From: Anaerolineaceae bacterium
GTDB taxonomy: Bacteria > Chloroflexota > Anaerolineae > Aggregatilineales > Phototrophicaceae
DNA: 64,000 nt
NCBI GenBank assembly: GCA_026708325.1
Contig: JAPOVC010000029.1
Coordinates: forward strand, 50,624-114,623
Direction of reading: 5' to 3'
Of this stretch, positions 31,912 to 40,845 are shown piece by piece. Both the position numbers and the translations under genes were made by a program. The notes beneath the pieces were generated by a model that ran no database searches, was not told the DNA's origin, and saw only the letters and a list, made by a program, of their open reading frames with translations. Each line of letters starts with the position of its first letter. Positions within the stretch are counted from its first letter, which is position 1.

Positions 31912-33707
31912 GCCCCGTTGCTCTCCGCCAGACTGGCCTCCGCCGGGGCTGCATGAGTCTCGTAGCGATCAAAGATGCGGCGGTAATCCTGGGAATTCCT
32001 CAGCAAATCTTCGTGAGAACCCTGGGCGACGATTTCTCCCTGGTGCAGGACGACGATGTGATCGGCCCAGCGAATCTGGGACAGGCGATGGGTGATGAGG
32101 ATGGTTGTGCGCCCCCGGGACGCAGTCCAGATGGCCTGCTGGATCAGGTCCTCGGTGGCGCTGTCGATGGCGCTGGTGCTGTCGTCCAGGATGAGCACCG
32201 GGGGGTCGGTGATGAAAGCCCGCGCGAGGGCGACGCGCTGGCGCTGGCCTCCGCTGAGGGTGACGCCCCGCTGGCCCACGACCGTCTCGTAGCCATCCGG
32301 GAAGGACATGATGAAGTCGTGCGCCTGGGCCATGCGCGCTGCGTCCTCAATCTGCTCCCGGCTGGCGTCTTCGGCGCCGAAGCTGATGTTGTCCGCCAGG
32401 GAACGGCTGAACAGAAATATGTCCTGCTCTATGATGCTGATCTGCGAACGAAGACTGGCCATGGACCAGTCGCGCACGTCAAGACCGTCGACCAGCACCC
32501 GGCCCTCGCGGGTGTCCCAGGTGCGATTGATCAGGCGCGTTACCGTGGTCTTGCCGGCGCCAGTCTGACCGACAATGGCCAGGGTCTGGCCGGGTTTCAC
32601 GGAGAAACTGAGCCCCCTGAGGTTGTCCTGTTCGCCCTGATAGCCAAAGCTGACGTTCTCGAAGCGGATGTCCCCCTTAAGTTCGGCGCCGTGACCTCCC
32701 TCGTTCTGGTCCATGTCGCTGCGCGCAGTGATGAGTTCCAGAATGCGACCGGCGGCGGCGTGACCCAGGGCGATGCGGGGCAGGGTGAATAGCGACATGA
32801 AGACCGGGAACTGGAAAAAGAGCAAAATCATGACGTAGGCCACGATGTCGCCGGTGGTGATTTCACCGGCGCGAAAGAGGATGGCCGAATGGAATACACC
32901 GGCGAACAGGGTCAGGGGAAAGAGCAAATTGGAGAGGTAGCGGGCTTCCATTTCGCCCTGGGCGATGAAGCGGTCGCGGAAGGTCTGGATCAGGCTGTTG
33001 ACCTGGCCGATTTCCGCTTCCTCCCGCGCCGCGCCCTTGATCACCTCCAGTCCTTCCAGCGTTTCTTCCAGGCGGGCGTTCATGACGCCGAAGCTGCTGC
33101 GCACCTGGCGCGCCAGAGGGTAGAGGCGACGAATGAAGAAGTATTGAATGGTGATTTGCACAATGACGAAGGCGACGGGCACCAGGGCCAGGTCCGGGTG
33201 AATGACCGGACTGCCGACAAGCGGCATAAACATGAACATGGTGGACCCGATGAGCAGGTTAACGCCGGTGTGCATCATCAGGCTCAGTTCAATGACGTCG
33301 TTGGTCACGCGCGCCATGGTCTCACCGACCGGTCGCAGGTCGTGGAAGGCCATACTCTTGCCCAGCAGGCTGGCGTAGAGTTCGTCGCGCACGTCCCTTT
33401 CGAGGCGCTGGCCGTAGATTTGCGCGCTGAAATTGCGCATGAACTGGACCACGGCGCGCAGCAGCGAGGCGATGACAATCAGCAGGCAGGCGTTGATCGC
33501 CGTTTGCAGATTCTGGTCTTCCCTGACGGCGTCGAAGGCCAGGCCGACGTTAAGCGGGATGGAGATCCAGAGCGCCGCATTGGCGATGGCCCCGAACACC
33601 ATCAATACGCCGATGTACCAGTGTTTCAAAAGATGGGACAGGGTGAAACGCAGGGGGCTGCTGTGGTTGCCTGCGCGGATATTGCCGGCCTGGAACTCCA
33701 CGCTCAT
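31905..33707 (-). CDS. ABC exporter half with degenerate Walker B
   Basis: Partner of the following ABC half, 600 residues, six membrane segments then the ATPase domain. Walker A is GQTGAGKTT, the signature is the consensus LSGGQRQRV, and Walker B reads VLILDDSTSAID, with Asp in place of the catalytic Glu. In heterodimers such as TM287/288 or BmrCD, the subunit with such a change provides the inactive nucleotide site together with the altered signature of its mate, and this pair fits that rule. Sixty-seven bases separate it from the upstream GT-C gene on the same strand, so the four genes probably form one operon. Confidence 0.92.
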   Translation of the reverse strand: MSVEFQAGNIRAGNHSSPLRFTLSHLLKHWYIGVLMVFGAIANAALWISIPLNVGLAFDAVREDQNLQTAINACLLIVIASLLRAVVQFMRNFSAQIYGQRLERDVRDELYASLLGKSMAFHDLRPVGETMARVTNDVIELSLMMHTGVNLLIGSTMFMFMPLVGSPVIHPDLALVPVAFVIVQITIQYFFIRRLYPLARQVRSSFGVMNARLEETLEGLEVIKGAAREEAEIGQVNSLIQTFRDRFIAQGEMEARYLSNLLFPLTLFAGVFHSAILFRAGEITTGDIVAYVMILLFFQFPVFMSLFTLPRIALGHAAAGRILELITARSDMDQNEGGHGAELKGDIRFENVSFGYQGEQDNLRGLSFSVKPGQTLAIVGQTGAGKTTVTRLINRTWDTREGRVLVDGLDVRDWSMASLRSQISIIEQDIFLFSRSLADNISFGAEDASREQIEDAARMAQAHDFIMSFPDGYETVVGQRGVTLSGGQRQRVALARAFITDPPVLILDDSTSAIDSATEDLIQQAIWTASRGRTTILITHRLSQIRWADHIVVLHQGEIVAQGSHEDLLRNSQDYRRIFDRYETHAAPAEASLAESNGAW

Positions 33708-33774
33708 TCAGTCTTCAATGTACATCGCATTTGGGCCATGGTAGCGCAAGAGCGGCATTTATCTGTATGTCCAA

Positions 33775-35601
33775 TCACTGACCTTGCCTGAAAGTGTGCA
33801 ACAGCAACATGTCATCGCCGTCATCCAGGGTCAGGCGTTGCAGGTCGCCCGGGCGGTATACGATGAGCATCAGCCGGTATTCGCCATCCGGCAAACTTTC
33901 TGGCAAATCGATGTCCCGTTGGTCAATGAGTATCTTGCCTGGCGTCATCGTCGAAACCGGAATTTCACTCCCGCTGTACCAGTCCAGCGGCGGGCCATCT
34001 TGCTGCGCGACCAGAACACCGGCGCTGTTCAGGACCTGCAGGCTGATTGAGTAGTCTTCCGGTACCGGCTCCAGCGCACTCCACCACAAACGGGTATGCA
34101 GTTGCGACCTGTCAATCAGGTCGAGGTCCATGCCGTTGAATTCCAGAGCCGGGCCAAACCGGGCCTGCCCGGGGGTGGGAACGCCTTCCAACAGTTGAAT
34201 AAGAAAACACCAGGTACGGTAGCAGCGTCCCAGGACCTTTTGCAGGGGCCGTTCCTGCTCAAGTCGGGCGAAGCGTTCCTGCACCTCGTCAGAGAACCAG
34301 GTGCGGGTGACGTACCAAATGCGACGATGCTGCCGGGCTATGGTCTCGTCAGTCGTTATTTCGGCCAGCAGGGACGGCTCGAGATAGCGTTTCACCTGCT
34401 TGCCGATCAGATCTTCTCCCAGCGTATCCGGCTCAAAGAATACAATGTCATCTGGCCTGGCAGCGGCTGCCACCTCTTCAAACATTGTCCGCAGGGGCAC
34501 GCGTACCGGCATGTGTGCCTGAAGGCCAGACAACATCAGGATAACGAAAACAATCAGGGCCAATATTCGGACGCGCGTGGGCAGGGAGGCGATGGTGGCA
34601 CCGGCCATTACGGCTATGCCTGGTGCTGCCGAGACGATGTAGCGCGGGGCAAACATGGCAAAGACCAGATTGATCAGCAGCGCGAGGGCGGGAAGGCCCA
34701 GACCCCATCCCAGGGCCAGGCGCCAGGCGGGGCTGACACGAAGCAGAATCAGACAGCCGGCCAGCGCCAGCAGCAACGTGGGCAAAACGAGGCCATTCGT
34801 CGCCAACTCCAGCCAATCGCGCAGGATTGGCCAGGACGTGGCTTTGGTGGTGGTGCCGATCCCGGCCACTCCCCTGGCAGCTCCGCTGGCCAGTTCCAGT
34901 TCGCGCGTGCGAATGACATGTTTCAGAACCTGTGGTGACCAGGGAAGCCAGAAAAGCAGGGCCAGCCCTGCCACAGCGCCCCCTTGATACAGTTCACGTC
35001 GCTTGCGGGTGTGCAGCAAAAAAATGACAACCTGGACCATCACCAGGAGGACCAGGAAGTAATGCATATAGAGCATCAAGGCCGTGACCAGGGCGACAAG
35101 CGTGGCGCTGCGTCGATCGCGACGCTGCAGCCAGCGCTGAAAGGCCCACATGGACAACGTTCCCAAGAGAAGGACAAAACTGTAGGGGCGCACCTCCAGT
35201 GCGAAGCGCATGAACCATGCGCTGGTTCCCAGTAGCAACACAGCGGCAAACCCGAAACGCCATGCGCCGAACCAGCGTTCACCAATGCGCCAGACCAGCG
35301 CCAGGGTGAGCATGCCCAGCAACAGGGAGCCCGTACGGGCCACGAATTCATGGTCGCCGACCAACTGCTGCCAAATCCAGAAGACGGTCATCCAGAAGAA
35401 ATGCTGGGATTCCATTTCCAGCAGGAAGGGAAGCAACTCCCGGATATCTGTGAAACGCAGCAGATCCCAGGAGAAATGCTCGTCATGATGCATATGCATG
35501 GAGGGAATGCCTGCGAAGATCAGCAGGACGGCCAGCAACAACAGTGTCGGCGTTGCGGGCAGCAGCGACCGAACCATCTTCGGGTTGTCGGTTGCGATCA
35601 T
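33775..35601 (-). CDS. GT39-like membrane glycosyltransferase
   Basis: Polytopic membrane protein with the GT39/PMT_2 pattern, about 608 residues from the ATG at 35601. After the first hydrophobic segment comes MHMHHDEHFSW with Asp40-Glu41 in the acidic catalytic loop, then about ten membrane segments and a C-terminal extracytoplasmic domain of about 250 residues ending in a beta-rich part (ISLQVLNSAGVLV, LPDGEYRLMLIVYR) that resembles the C-termini of other GT-C proteins here. Starts at 35625, 35601 or 35577 are possible; the promoter at 35612-35641 excludes 35625. First gene of the operon with the two ABC halves and GT-C copy A. Confidence 0.78.
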   Translation of the reverse strand: MIATDNPKMVRSLLPATPTLLLLAVLLIFAGIPSMHMHHDEHFSWDLLRFTDIRELLPFLLEMESQHFFWMTVFWIWQQLVGDHEFVARTGSLLLGMLTLALVWRIGERWFGAWRFGFAAVLLLGTSAWFMRFALEVRPYSFVLLLGTLSMWAFQRWLQRRDRRSATLVALVTALMLYMHYFLVLLVMVQVVIFLLHTRKRRELYQGGAVAGLALLFWLPWSPQVLKHVIRTRELELASGAARGVAGIGTTTKATSWPILRDWLELATNGLVLPTLLLALAGCLILLRVSPAWRLALGWGLGLPALALLINLVFAMFAPRYIVSAAPGIAVMAGATIASLPTRVRILALIVFVILMLSGLQAHMPVRVPLRTMFEEVAAAARPDDIVFFEPDTLGEDLIGKQVKRYLEPSLLAEITTDETIARQHRRIWYVTRTWFSDEVQERFARLEQERPLQKVLGRCYRTWCFLIQLLEGVPTPGQARFGPALEFNGMDLDLIDRSQLHTRLWWSALEPVPEDYSISLQVLNSAGVLVAQQDGPPLDWYSGSEIPVSTMTPGKILIDQRDIDLPESLPDGEYRLMLIVYRPGDLQRLTLDDGDDMLLLHTFRQGQ

Positions 35602-35611
35602 ACGAACCGGC

Positions 35612-35641
35612 ATTCTACAGTTCATCCGGCCGGGCGGTCAA
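35612..35641 (-). promoter_or_regulatory. Promoter of the GT-C/ABC-exporter operon
   Basis: Minus-strand TTGACC (35636-35641), 18-base spacer, TAGAAT (35612-35617). It would drive the four-gene run from 35601 down to 27894. Confidence 0.55.
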
Positions 35642-35738
35642 TCATCAAACGTCAACACAATCAGGTAAAATGGTGGTCGACTCGCAGGCTGGTCCTGCCG
35701 GGCATCAGTGAAACCTGCAGCGCCGAAGGGGATGAACC

Positions 35739-36710
35739 ATGAAACGACCGCGGGTATTTGTCAGTCGCGTCATTCCGGCAGCCGGGCTGGTAAAGGTTCA
35801 GGCTGCCTGCGAAACGGAGGTCTGGCCCGAGAGATTACCGCCACCCTACGACGTACTCAGGGAGAAGGTGAGGGGAGTGGACGGCCTCCTGTGTTTGTTG
35901 ACCGACCGCATTGACGGCGAGTTAATGGACGCGGCCGGACCGCAACTGCGCGTGATCAGCCAGATTGCGGTGGGCTACGACAACATCGATCTCGCTGCCG
36001 CCCGCCAGCGAGGTATCCCCGTGGGGCATACCCCTGGCGTGCTCACCGAGGCGACGGCCGATCTGGCCTTCACGCTTTTGCTGGCCGGCGCGCGGCGCAT
36101 CGTCGAGGGCGTGCAATATATACGCGATGGCAAATGGGACACCTGGGAGCCGGAGACCCTGCTGGGCGCGGACCTTAGCGGGGCCACGCTTGGGATCATC
36201 GGTCTGGGCCGCATCGGCCAGGCCATGGCGCAACGCGCGGGCGGCTTCAATCTGCGCATCATCGCCTGCGACCCTGTGCTGTCCGATGAAGAGATTCGCG
36301 GGCGCGGCGCGGAGCCGGTCGAGCTGGAGGACTTGCTGCGACAGTCCGATTTCGTCTCGGTGCACACGCCGCTGACGCCGGAGACGCGCCATCTGATCAA
36401 TGCCGACGCCCTGGCGGCCATGAAGCCCACAGCAGTTCTGGTCAATTCGGCGCGCGGTCCAATCGTCGATCTGGTCGCGTTGGAAGCTGCCCTGCGTCAG
36501 GGGCAGATCGCGCATGCCGCGCTGGACGTGACCGATCCCGAGCCCATCGCGGCGGACCATCCCATTTTGTCGCTGCCCAACGTCACCATTGTGCCCCATA
36601 TCGGCAGCGCCAGCGTGCGCACGCGTGACCAGATGGCTGGAATTGCGGCGAACAACCTGTTGGCGGGTCTGCGTGGCGAGCCCCTGCCGCACGCTGTGCC
36701 GGCGGACTAG
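35739..36710 (+). CDS. D-2-hydroxyacid dehydrogenase (glyoxylate/hydroxypyruvate reductase type)
   Basis: NAD(P)-dependent reduction of a 2-keto acid such as glyoxylate or hydroxypyruvate to the D-hydroxy acid. The 323 residues have the two-domain family form: AVGYDNIDLAAA in the substrate domain, the Rossmann motif GLGRIG, the catalytic Arg in NSARGPIVD, the Glu in DVTDPEPI and the His in VPHIGSAS. AAGGGG stands before the ATG. It is divergent from the GT-C/ABC operon and its last four bases overlap tail to tail with the thiolase gene. Confidence 0.92.
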   Translation: MKRPRVFVSRVIPAAGLVKVQAACETEVWPERLPPPYDVLREKVRGVDGLLCLLTDRIDGELMDAAGPQLRVISQIAVGYDNIDLAAARQRGIPVGHTPGVLTEATADLAFTLLLAGARRIVEGVQYIRDGKWDTWEPETLLGADLSGATLGIIGLGRIGQAMAQRAGGFNLRIIACDPVLSDEEIRGRGAEPVELEDLLRQSDFVSVHTPLTPETRHLINADALAAMKPTAVLVNSARGPIVDLVALEAALRQGQIAHAALDVTDPEPIAADHPILSLPNVTIVPHIGSASVRTRDQMAGIAANNLLAGLRGEPLPHAVPAD

Positions 36711-37897
36711 TCGTCGCCTTCGATTTCAATCGCCATGGCGACCGCCTCGGAACCGCCGAGGCACAGGGCCGCCAGGCCACGGCGCAAGCCCTTGCGCCGC
36801 AGGGCATAAATCAGGGTGACCAGCACCCGAGCGCCGCTGGCGCCCAGCGGGTGGCCCAGGGCGATGGCGCCACCGTGTACGTTGACCTTGTCGAGCGGGA
36901 CCGGGCAGCCTTCCCGTTCCAGCCCCCGCAGGTCGGCCAGCACCTGGGCGGCGAAGGCCTCGTTGATTTCGAAGAGGTCGACGTCATCCACCGCCCAGCC
37001 GGCGCGCTGCAACGTTTTTGGAATGGCCACAACCGGCGCGTAGAAAATCCAGGCCGGGTCCAGCGCTGACTGGGCGCTGGCGACGATGCGCGCCAACGGG
37101 GCATGGCCCCGGCGCTCCGCCCAGGCGCGGCTGGCGAGCACCAGCGCGGCCGCGCCGTCATTCAGGCCCGGTGCATTGCCCGCCGTGACCTGGCCATCGG
37201 GCGAGAATGCCGGCTTGAGGGCGGCCAGTTTCTCCAGGGAGGTCGTTGGCCGGACGGGTTCGTCATACCGGACGCCATTGGGCAGGGGCTCGATTTCCTG
37301 GTCGAAAGCCCCGGCCTGCGTCGCCGCATGCGCCAGGCGATGGCTGCGCAAGGCATATTCGTCCATCGCCGCGCGGCTGATATCCAGCTGGCGGCCGATG
37401 AATTCGGCGGCGTCGCCCATGCGCCAGTCGCAGAGGCTGCACCACAGACCGTCGGAGTGCAGGGAATCGCTCAGCACGGCATCGCCAAAACGCTGGCCCG
37501 CGCGCATGCCATGTTGCAGGAAGGGCGCGCGGCTCATGCTTTCGCTGCCGCCGGCGACGTAGAGTTGTCCCTCGTCGCTGCGAATCGCGCTGGCGGCGAG
37601 CATCACGCTCTTCATGCCGCTGCCACAGGCCTTGTTGACCAGGGTGCCGCCGACGTTCTCCGGCAGGCCGGCGCCAAGACTGATCTGCCGGGGCAGGGCG
37701 AGGCCCGTGCCGGCGGAGACGACGTTGCCGACGAATACTTCCTCGATCTCCGCCGGTGAAACGCCGCTGCGCGTCACGGCTGCGCGTACGGCGTGGCTGC
37801 CAAGCGCCGCCGCATCGTAATCCGCCAGGGCTCCGAGCAAACGTCCCTGGGGCGTGCGGGCCGCACCCAGAATCAGGACGTCCTGTTCACTGCCCAT
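36707..37897 (-). CDS. Acetyl-CoA acetyltransferase (thiolase)
   Basis: Thiolase condensing or cleaving acyl-CoA, 396 residues from the ATG at 37897 (GGGAG upstream). The nucleophile Cys91 lies in [10 protein letters not shown], the NEAFAAQ motif follows, and the base His in [14 protein letters not shown]. The second catalytic cysteine, Cys379, is in [10 protein letters not shown], where the usual third Gly of the GGG motif is Ser. The gene overlaps the end of the HIT gene by 11 bases, so both are on one transcript. Whether it serves acetoacetyl-CoA formation or beta-oxidation cannot be told; no other beta-oxidation genes are near. Confidence 0.93.
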   Translation of the reverse strand: MGSEQDVLILGAARTPQGRLLGALADYDAAALGSHAVRAAVTRSGVSPAEIEEVFVGNVVSAGTGLALPRQISLGAGLPENVGGTLVNKACGSGMKSVMLAASAIRSDEGQLYVAGGSESMSRAPFLQHGMRAGQRFGDAVLSDSLHSDGLWCSLCDWRMGDAAEFIGRQLDISRAAMDEYALRSHRLAHAATQAGAFDQEIEPLPNGVRYDEPVRPTTSLEKLAALKPAFSPDGQVTAGNAPGLNDGAAALVLASRAWAERRGHAPLARIVASAQSALDPAWIFYAPVVAIPKTLQRAGWAVDDVDLFEINEAFAAQVLADLRGLEREGCPVPLDKVNVHGGAIALGHPLGASGARVLVTLIYALRRKGLRRGLAALCLGGSEAVAMAIEIEGDD

Positions 37898-38375
37898 GCC
37901 AGATCTCCCTGAGTTCCCGGCCCGTGTTTTCAAGTGTGTCCGGGATGACGCGGGTATCGCCGATCGCGGTGATGAAGCCCGTCTCACCGGGCCAGCGCGG
38001 CACGATGTGCAGATGAAAATGGTCCGGGATGCTGGCGCCGGCTTCCGCGCCAATGTTGGCTCCCACGTTGAAGGCCGCGGGCTGGTACAGCTTGCGCAGG
38101 CAACTCATCGCCTTGTTGCTGGTCTGCATCAGGTCCAGCAAGGTGTCGGCATCGAGGTCTTCGGTGCTGGCGCAATGCGCATAGGGAACGACCAACAGGT
38201 GGGCCATGTTGTAGGGGCTGGCATTGAGCATCAGGTAGACATGGCTGCCGCGGCCGACGATCAGGTCGTCTTCCTGTCCGCCGCGTTTACAGAATATGCA
38301 GCCGTGTTCCAGTTCGAACTGTTTCTTGTCTCTGCGAATCCATTCCATGCGCCAGGGTGTCCAGAGATGTTTCAT
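37887..38375 (-). CDS. HIT-family nucleotide phosphohydrolase/phosphorylase
   Basis: Small cytosolic enzyme of 162 residues acting on dinucleoside polyphosphates or AMP conjugates. The histidine triad reads HFHLHI with His119, His121 and His123; the zinc-type pair CIFC (Cys26, Cys29) near the N-terminus is like that of Ap4A-phosphorylase-like HIT proteins. The start at 38375 gives MKHLWTPWRMEW, the usual N-terminus of this subgroup. Upstream lies a -10 box overlapped by a perfect 14-base palindrome. Co-transcribed with the thiolase. Confidence 0.92.
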   Translation of the reverse strand: MKHLWTPWRMEWIRRDKKQFELEHGCIFCKRGGQEDDLIVGRGSHVYLMLNASPYNMAHLLVVPYAHCASTEDLDADTLLDLMQTSNKAMSCLRKLYQPAAFNVGANIGAEAGASIPDHFHLHIVPRWPGETGFITAIGDTRVIPDTLENTGRELREIWHGQ

Positions 38376-38416
38376 CGATGATCTTTCAGGCTGTTGCCGT
38401 GAACGGGCCGAACACC

Positions 38417-38432
38417 ATTGTAGCGCGCTACA
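38417..38432 (-). promoter_or_regulatory. -10 box with overlapping palindrome (candidate operator) of HIT-thiolase
   Basis: Minus-strand TACAAT (38417-38422) overlaps the perfect palindrome TGTAGCGCGCTACA (38419-38432). The -35 region is poor, which fits a promoter under control of a DNA-binding protein. The palindrome has the form of a dimeric repressor site; no regulator gene is close. Confidence 0.4.
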
Positions 38433-38489
38433 GTCGGGGAAAGGTGGGCGTTGCGCCAGCAACCATGCATACGCCGGCCCCCGGCAAAA

Positions 38490-40742
38490 TCAACTGCCGC
38501 CATCCTGGGTGAAGGGGTAGTCGATTCTGGCCAGCGGGCAGTAGTTGAACGGGCAGTCCGCCTCGAGTCGCCAGCCCTGTGTCATGCTGTACCAGCCGAC
38601 AAAGAGTCGGTATTCGCCCGGTTTCACATCGGCGGCCTTCATCAGACGGTGTTGCGTCAGGTGGCGTTCGCCTGTCCGCCAGTCGGCCGTCGGGATGGAT
38701 GGCGGGTTGTCCCCCTGGGCCAGCATGCGGTCCGCCTCACCCGCTACCGGGTCGTCCAGCAAATGCAGGAAGACCTGAAGGTCCGGCGCCGGTGGCGCAA
38801 TTGCTTCCCACAGCAGGGTGATTTGCGGTCCGTCCTGTTCCCAGGCCAGAAGACGAATGCTCTTGCCGTATTCCAGCGGCCAGATGGCGTTTTCGAGCGG
38901 AAGGTCTTCACCGGCTCCGCCGTCGCTGAAGGAACCTGCGTCGAGCAGGACCGGGTCGATGAGGGACCCGTCCCGGGTCTTTGCGGGAATCGTGAAGTCC
39001 TCCGGGTATTTCCACCAGCCAATCTGCACGCGAAGGGGAAGGTCTCCGCGGGCGTCCGACGGAACGGGCAGTTCCCAGCGGTCCTCGACCATGACGCCGG
39101 GTTGCCAGCGGGTGGTCTCCAGGCTGCCGCCACCTGGAAAGCCGTAGTTGCGGACAAGGATGCGTCCAACCTCGTCCTGCAAGTGAACGAAGAAACTGTA
39201 ATTGAGGTCGGATTGTTCCCGCGGGCGCCAGTAGAGGGTGACCGGCAGGGTATCGCCCGGGCCGACCTGACCCTGCGGAATCACGTAGCCCGCCAGATCG
39301 ATGTTTTCGAAAGACAGGTCAGTCGGAGTCGCAGCGACAGGCAGTTCATCGACTAGCAGGGGACGGTGGTAGGCGGGGCGGATGCTGACCAGGGGTATCA
39401 GGAAGGCGAGCGCGCCCAGGGCGAAAACGACCGGGCGGACGGGAAGACGCCATCGCAGGAGACCCAGCGCCAGCAGGGAACTGCTGGCCGCGCTGACGGG
39501 AAACAACAACCGTCCGGTGGACGCGGCCGTCTGCAGCGTCCAGATGACGAGGGCGATCGAAAAGAGGGCGACGCAAAACAGCAAAAGGGACAGCGGGACC
39601 AGGGTTTCGCGTCTGGCCCGGGCCTGCCAGAGTGCGCGCAGCAGGCCGGCCGCCCCCGCCAGAGTGACGAAGTCCATGACGGGATAGAAGAACGCCGGAC
39701 CGAAGATGTTGAAAGCGCCGAAAATGCCCCAGTAGCTGAAACGCAGACCGCGAAACTCCTCCGTCAACAGGGTCTCCAGGGATGGTGCCGGCCGACGTCC
39801 GAAAATGTCCAGCATGGTCTGCGAGCCGGTGAACTCGCCATAGAGGGCCAGATTGCGCGCGTACCAGGGGCCGGCGACCACCAGCAGGCCCAAAGCGGTC
39901 AGGAGTACGAAACGAATGAACTCCCGTCGCTGGCCGCGCTGAAGGGCGAGCCACAGGGCGGCCAGCCCGACCGGCGCAAGCAGCAGGAGTCCGCTGAGTT
40001 TGCTGACGGCGGCCAGGGCCAGCAGCAAGGCCAAAACGATACTGCGCCGCGCATTCAGGCCGCTGCGCAACAGCGCCAGCATCTGCCAGATGACCAGGCT
40101 GGCCAGCAGGGTGATCAGGTTGTCGTTGTTGACGGAGGCCGAATTGAAAAGGAACTGGGGATTGAAGGCCACCAGTCCGGCTGCCAGAAAGGGCAGGAAA
40201 CGCGAATGTTGTTCTGACAGGGTCGCCAGTTCGTGGGCGGCCAGCCACACAGCGCAGACGCTGCCGCATGACAGCAGCAGACTGAAAACGCGGGCAACAT
40301 GGATGGCGAGCACGGTGCCTCGCAATGGCGGGGTTGGCGTGTCATGTAGAAAGCGGTTGTGGTTGTTGATGGTCGAGGGGTCGCCGACGATGGCGTGGGG
40401 ATTCGGGCGCATGACCTCCGGCAAATCACTCGTGTCGATCGCCGAGATCAGGGCCGCCACAAGAATGTAGTAAAGTGGGGGCTGGCTGCCTTCCTGGGCC
40501 CAGGGCGTGATTTCTCCCGGGACCTGGACGGGCAGCGCCCGGTGGCGACTGACGTACTCGGCGAAGGCGAAGTGATGGGGCTCGTCGGAGGCCTCAAGAA
40601 CCGGCGTCGCCCAGGTGTAAAGGAGGCCGACGAGCAGAAAGGCCAGCAGAAGTCCGGCGATTTCCGGATTCACAGGTCGCCAGGGAAACTTGCGCGCTGC
40701 CAGGGGTGTTTCGCTCACGGGATGGTCTTGAACCGGCTTCAA
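38490..40742 (-). CDS. GT-C membrane glycosyltransferase-like protein (copy B)
   Basis: Integral membrane protein of 750 residues, paralogue of the protein at 27894-30086. It shares the acidic motif EASDEPHHFAFAEY, the stretches LPVQVPGE, QEGSQPPLYYILVAALI and NPHAIVGDPS, about eleven membrane segments, and the beta-rich C-terminal domain (PVTLYWRPREQ, LFVGWYSMTQGW). The frame begins with a TTG at 40742; a GTG at 40718 (MSETPLAARKF) is equally possible and no ribosome-binding site decides between them. The gene is not embedded in the ABC operon. Function by family: probable transfer of a sugar from a polyprenyl carrier. Confidence 0.75.
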   Translation of the reverse strand: MKPVQDHPVSETPLAARKFPWRPVNPEIAGLLLAFLLVGLLYTWATPVLEASDEPHHFAFAEYVSRHRALPVQVPGEITPWAQEGSQPPLYYILVAALISAIDTSDLPEVMRPNPHAIVGDPSTINNHNRFLHDTPTPPLRGTVLAIHVARVFSLLLSCGSVCAVWLAAHELATLSEQHSRFLPFLAAGLVAFNPQFLFNSASVNNDNLITLLASLVIWQMLALLRSGLNARRSIVLALLLALAAVSKLSGLLLLAPVGLAALWLALQRGQRREFIRFVLLTALGLLVVAGPWYARNLALYGEFTGSQTMLDIFGRRPAPSLETLLTEEFRGLRFSYWGIFGAFNIFGPAFFYPVMDFVTLAGAAGLLRALWQARARRETLVPLSLLLFCVALFSIALVIWTLQTAASTGRLLFPVSAASSSLLALGLLRWRLPVRPVVFALGALAFLIPLVSIRPAYHRPLLVDELPVAATPTDLSFENIDLAGYVIPQGQVGPGDTLPVTLYWRPREQSDLNYSFFVHLQDEVGRILVRNYGFPGGGSLETTRWQPGVMVEDRWELPVPSDARGDLPLRVQIGWWKYPEDFTIPAKTRDGSLIDPVLLDAGSFSDGGAGEDLPLENAIWPLEYGKSIRLLAWEQDGPQITLLWEAIAPPAPDLQVFLHLLDDPVAGEADRMLAQGDNPPSIPTADWRTGERHLTQHRLMKAADVKPGEYRLFVGWYSMTQGWRLEADCPFNYCPLARIDYPFTQDGGS

Positions 40743-40845
40743 ACGACAGGGAAACGGACGTCAACCGCAGTTTCCGAAGGCCGACGACATAAACTTCAAG
40801 GGCTATTTTACATGGTCAGGTCAGGAGAACGATCCGGCAGGTACC

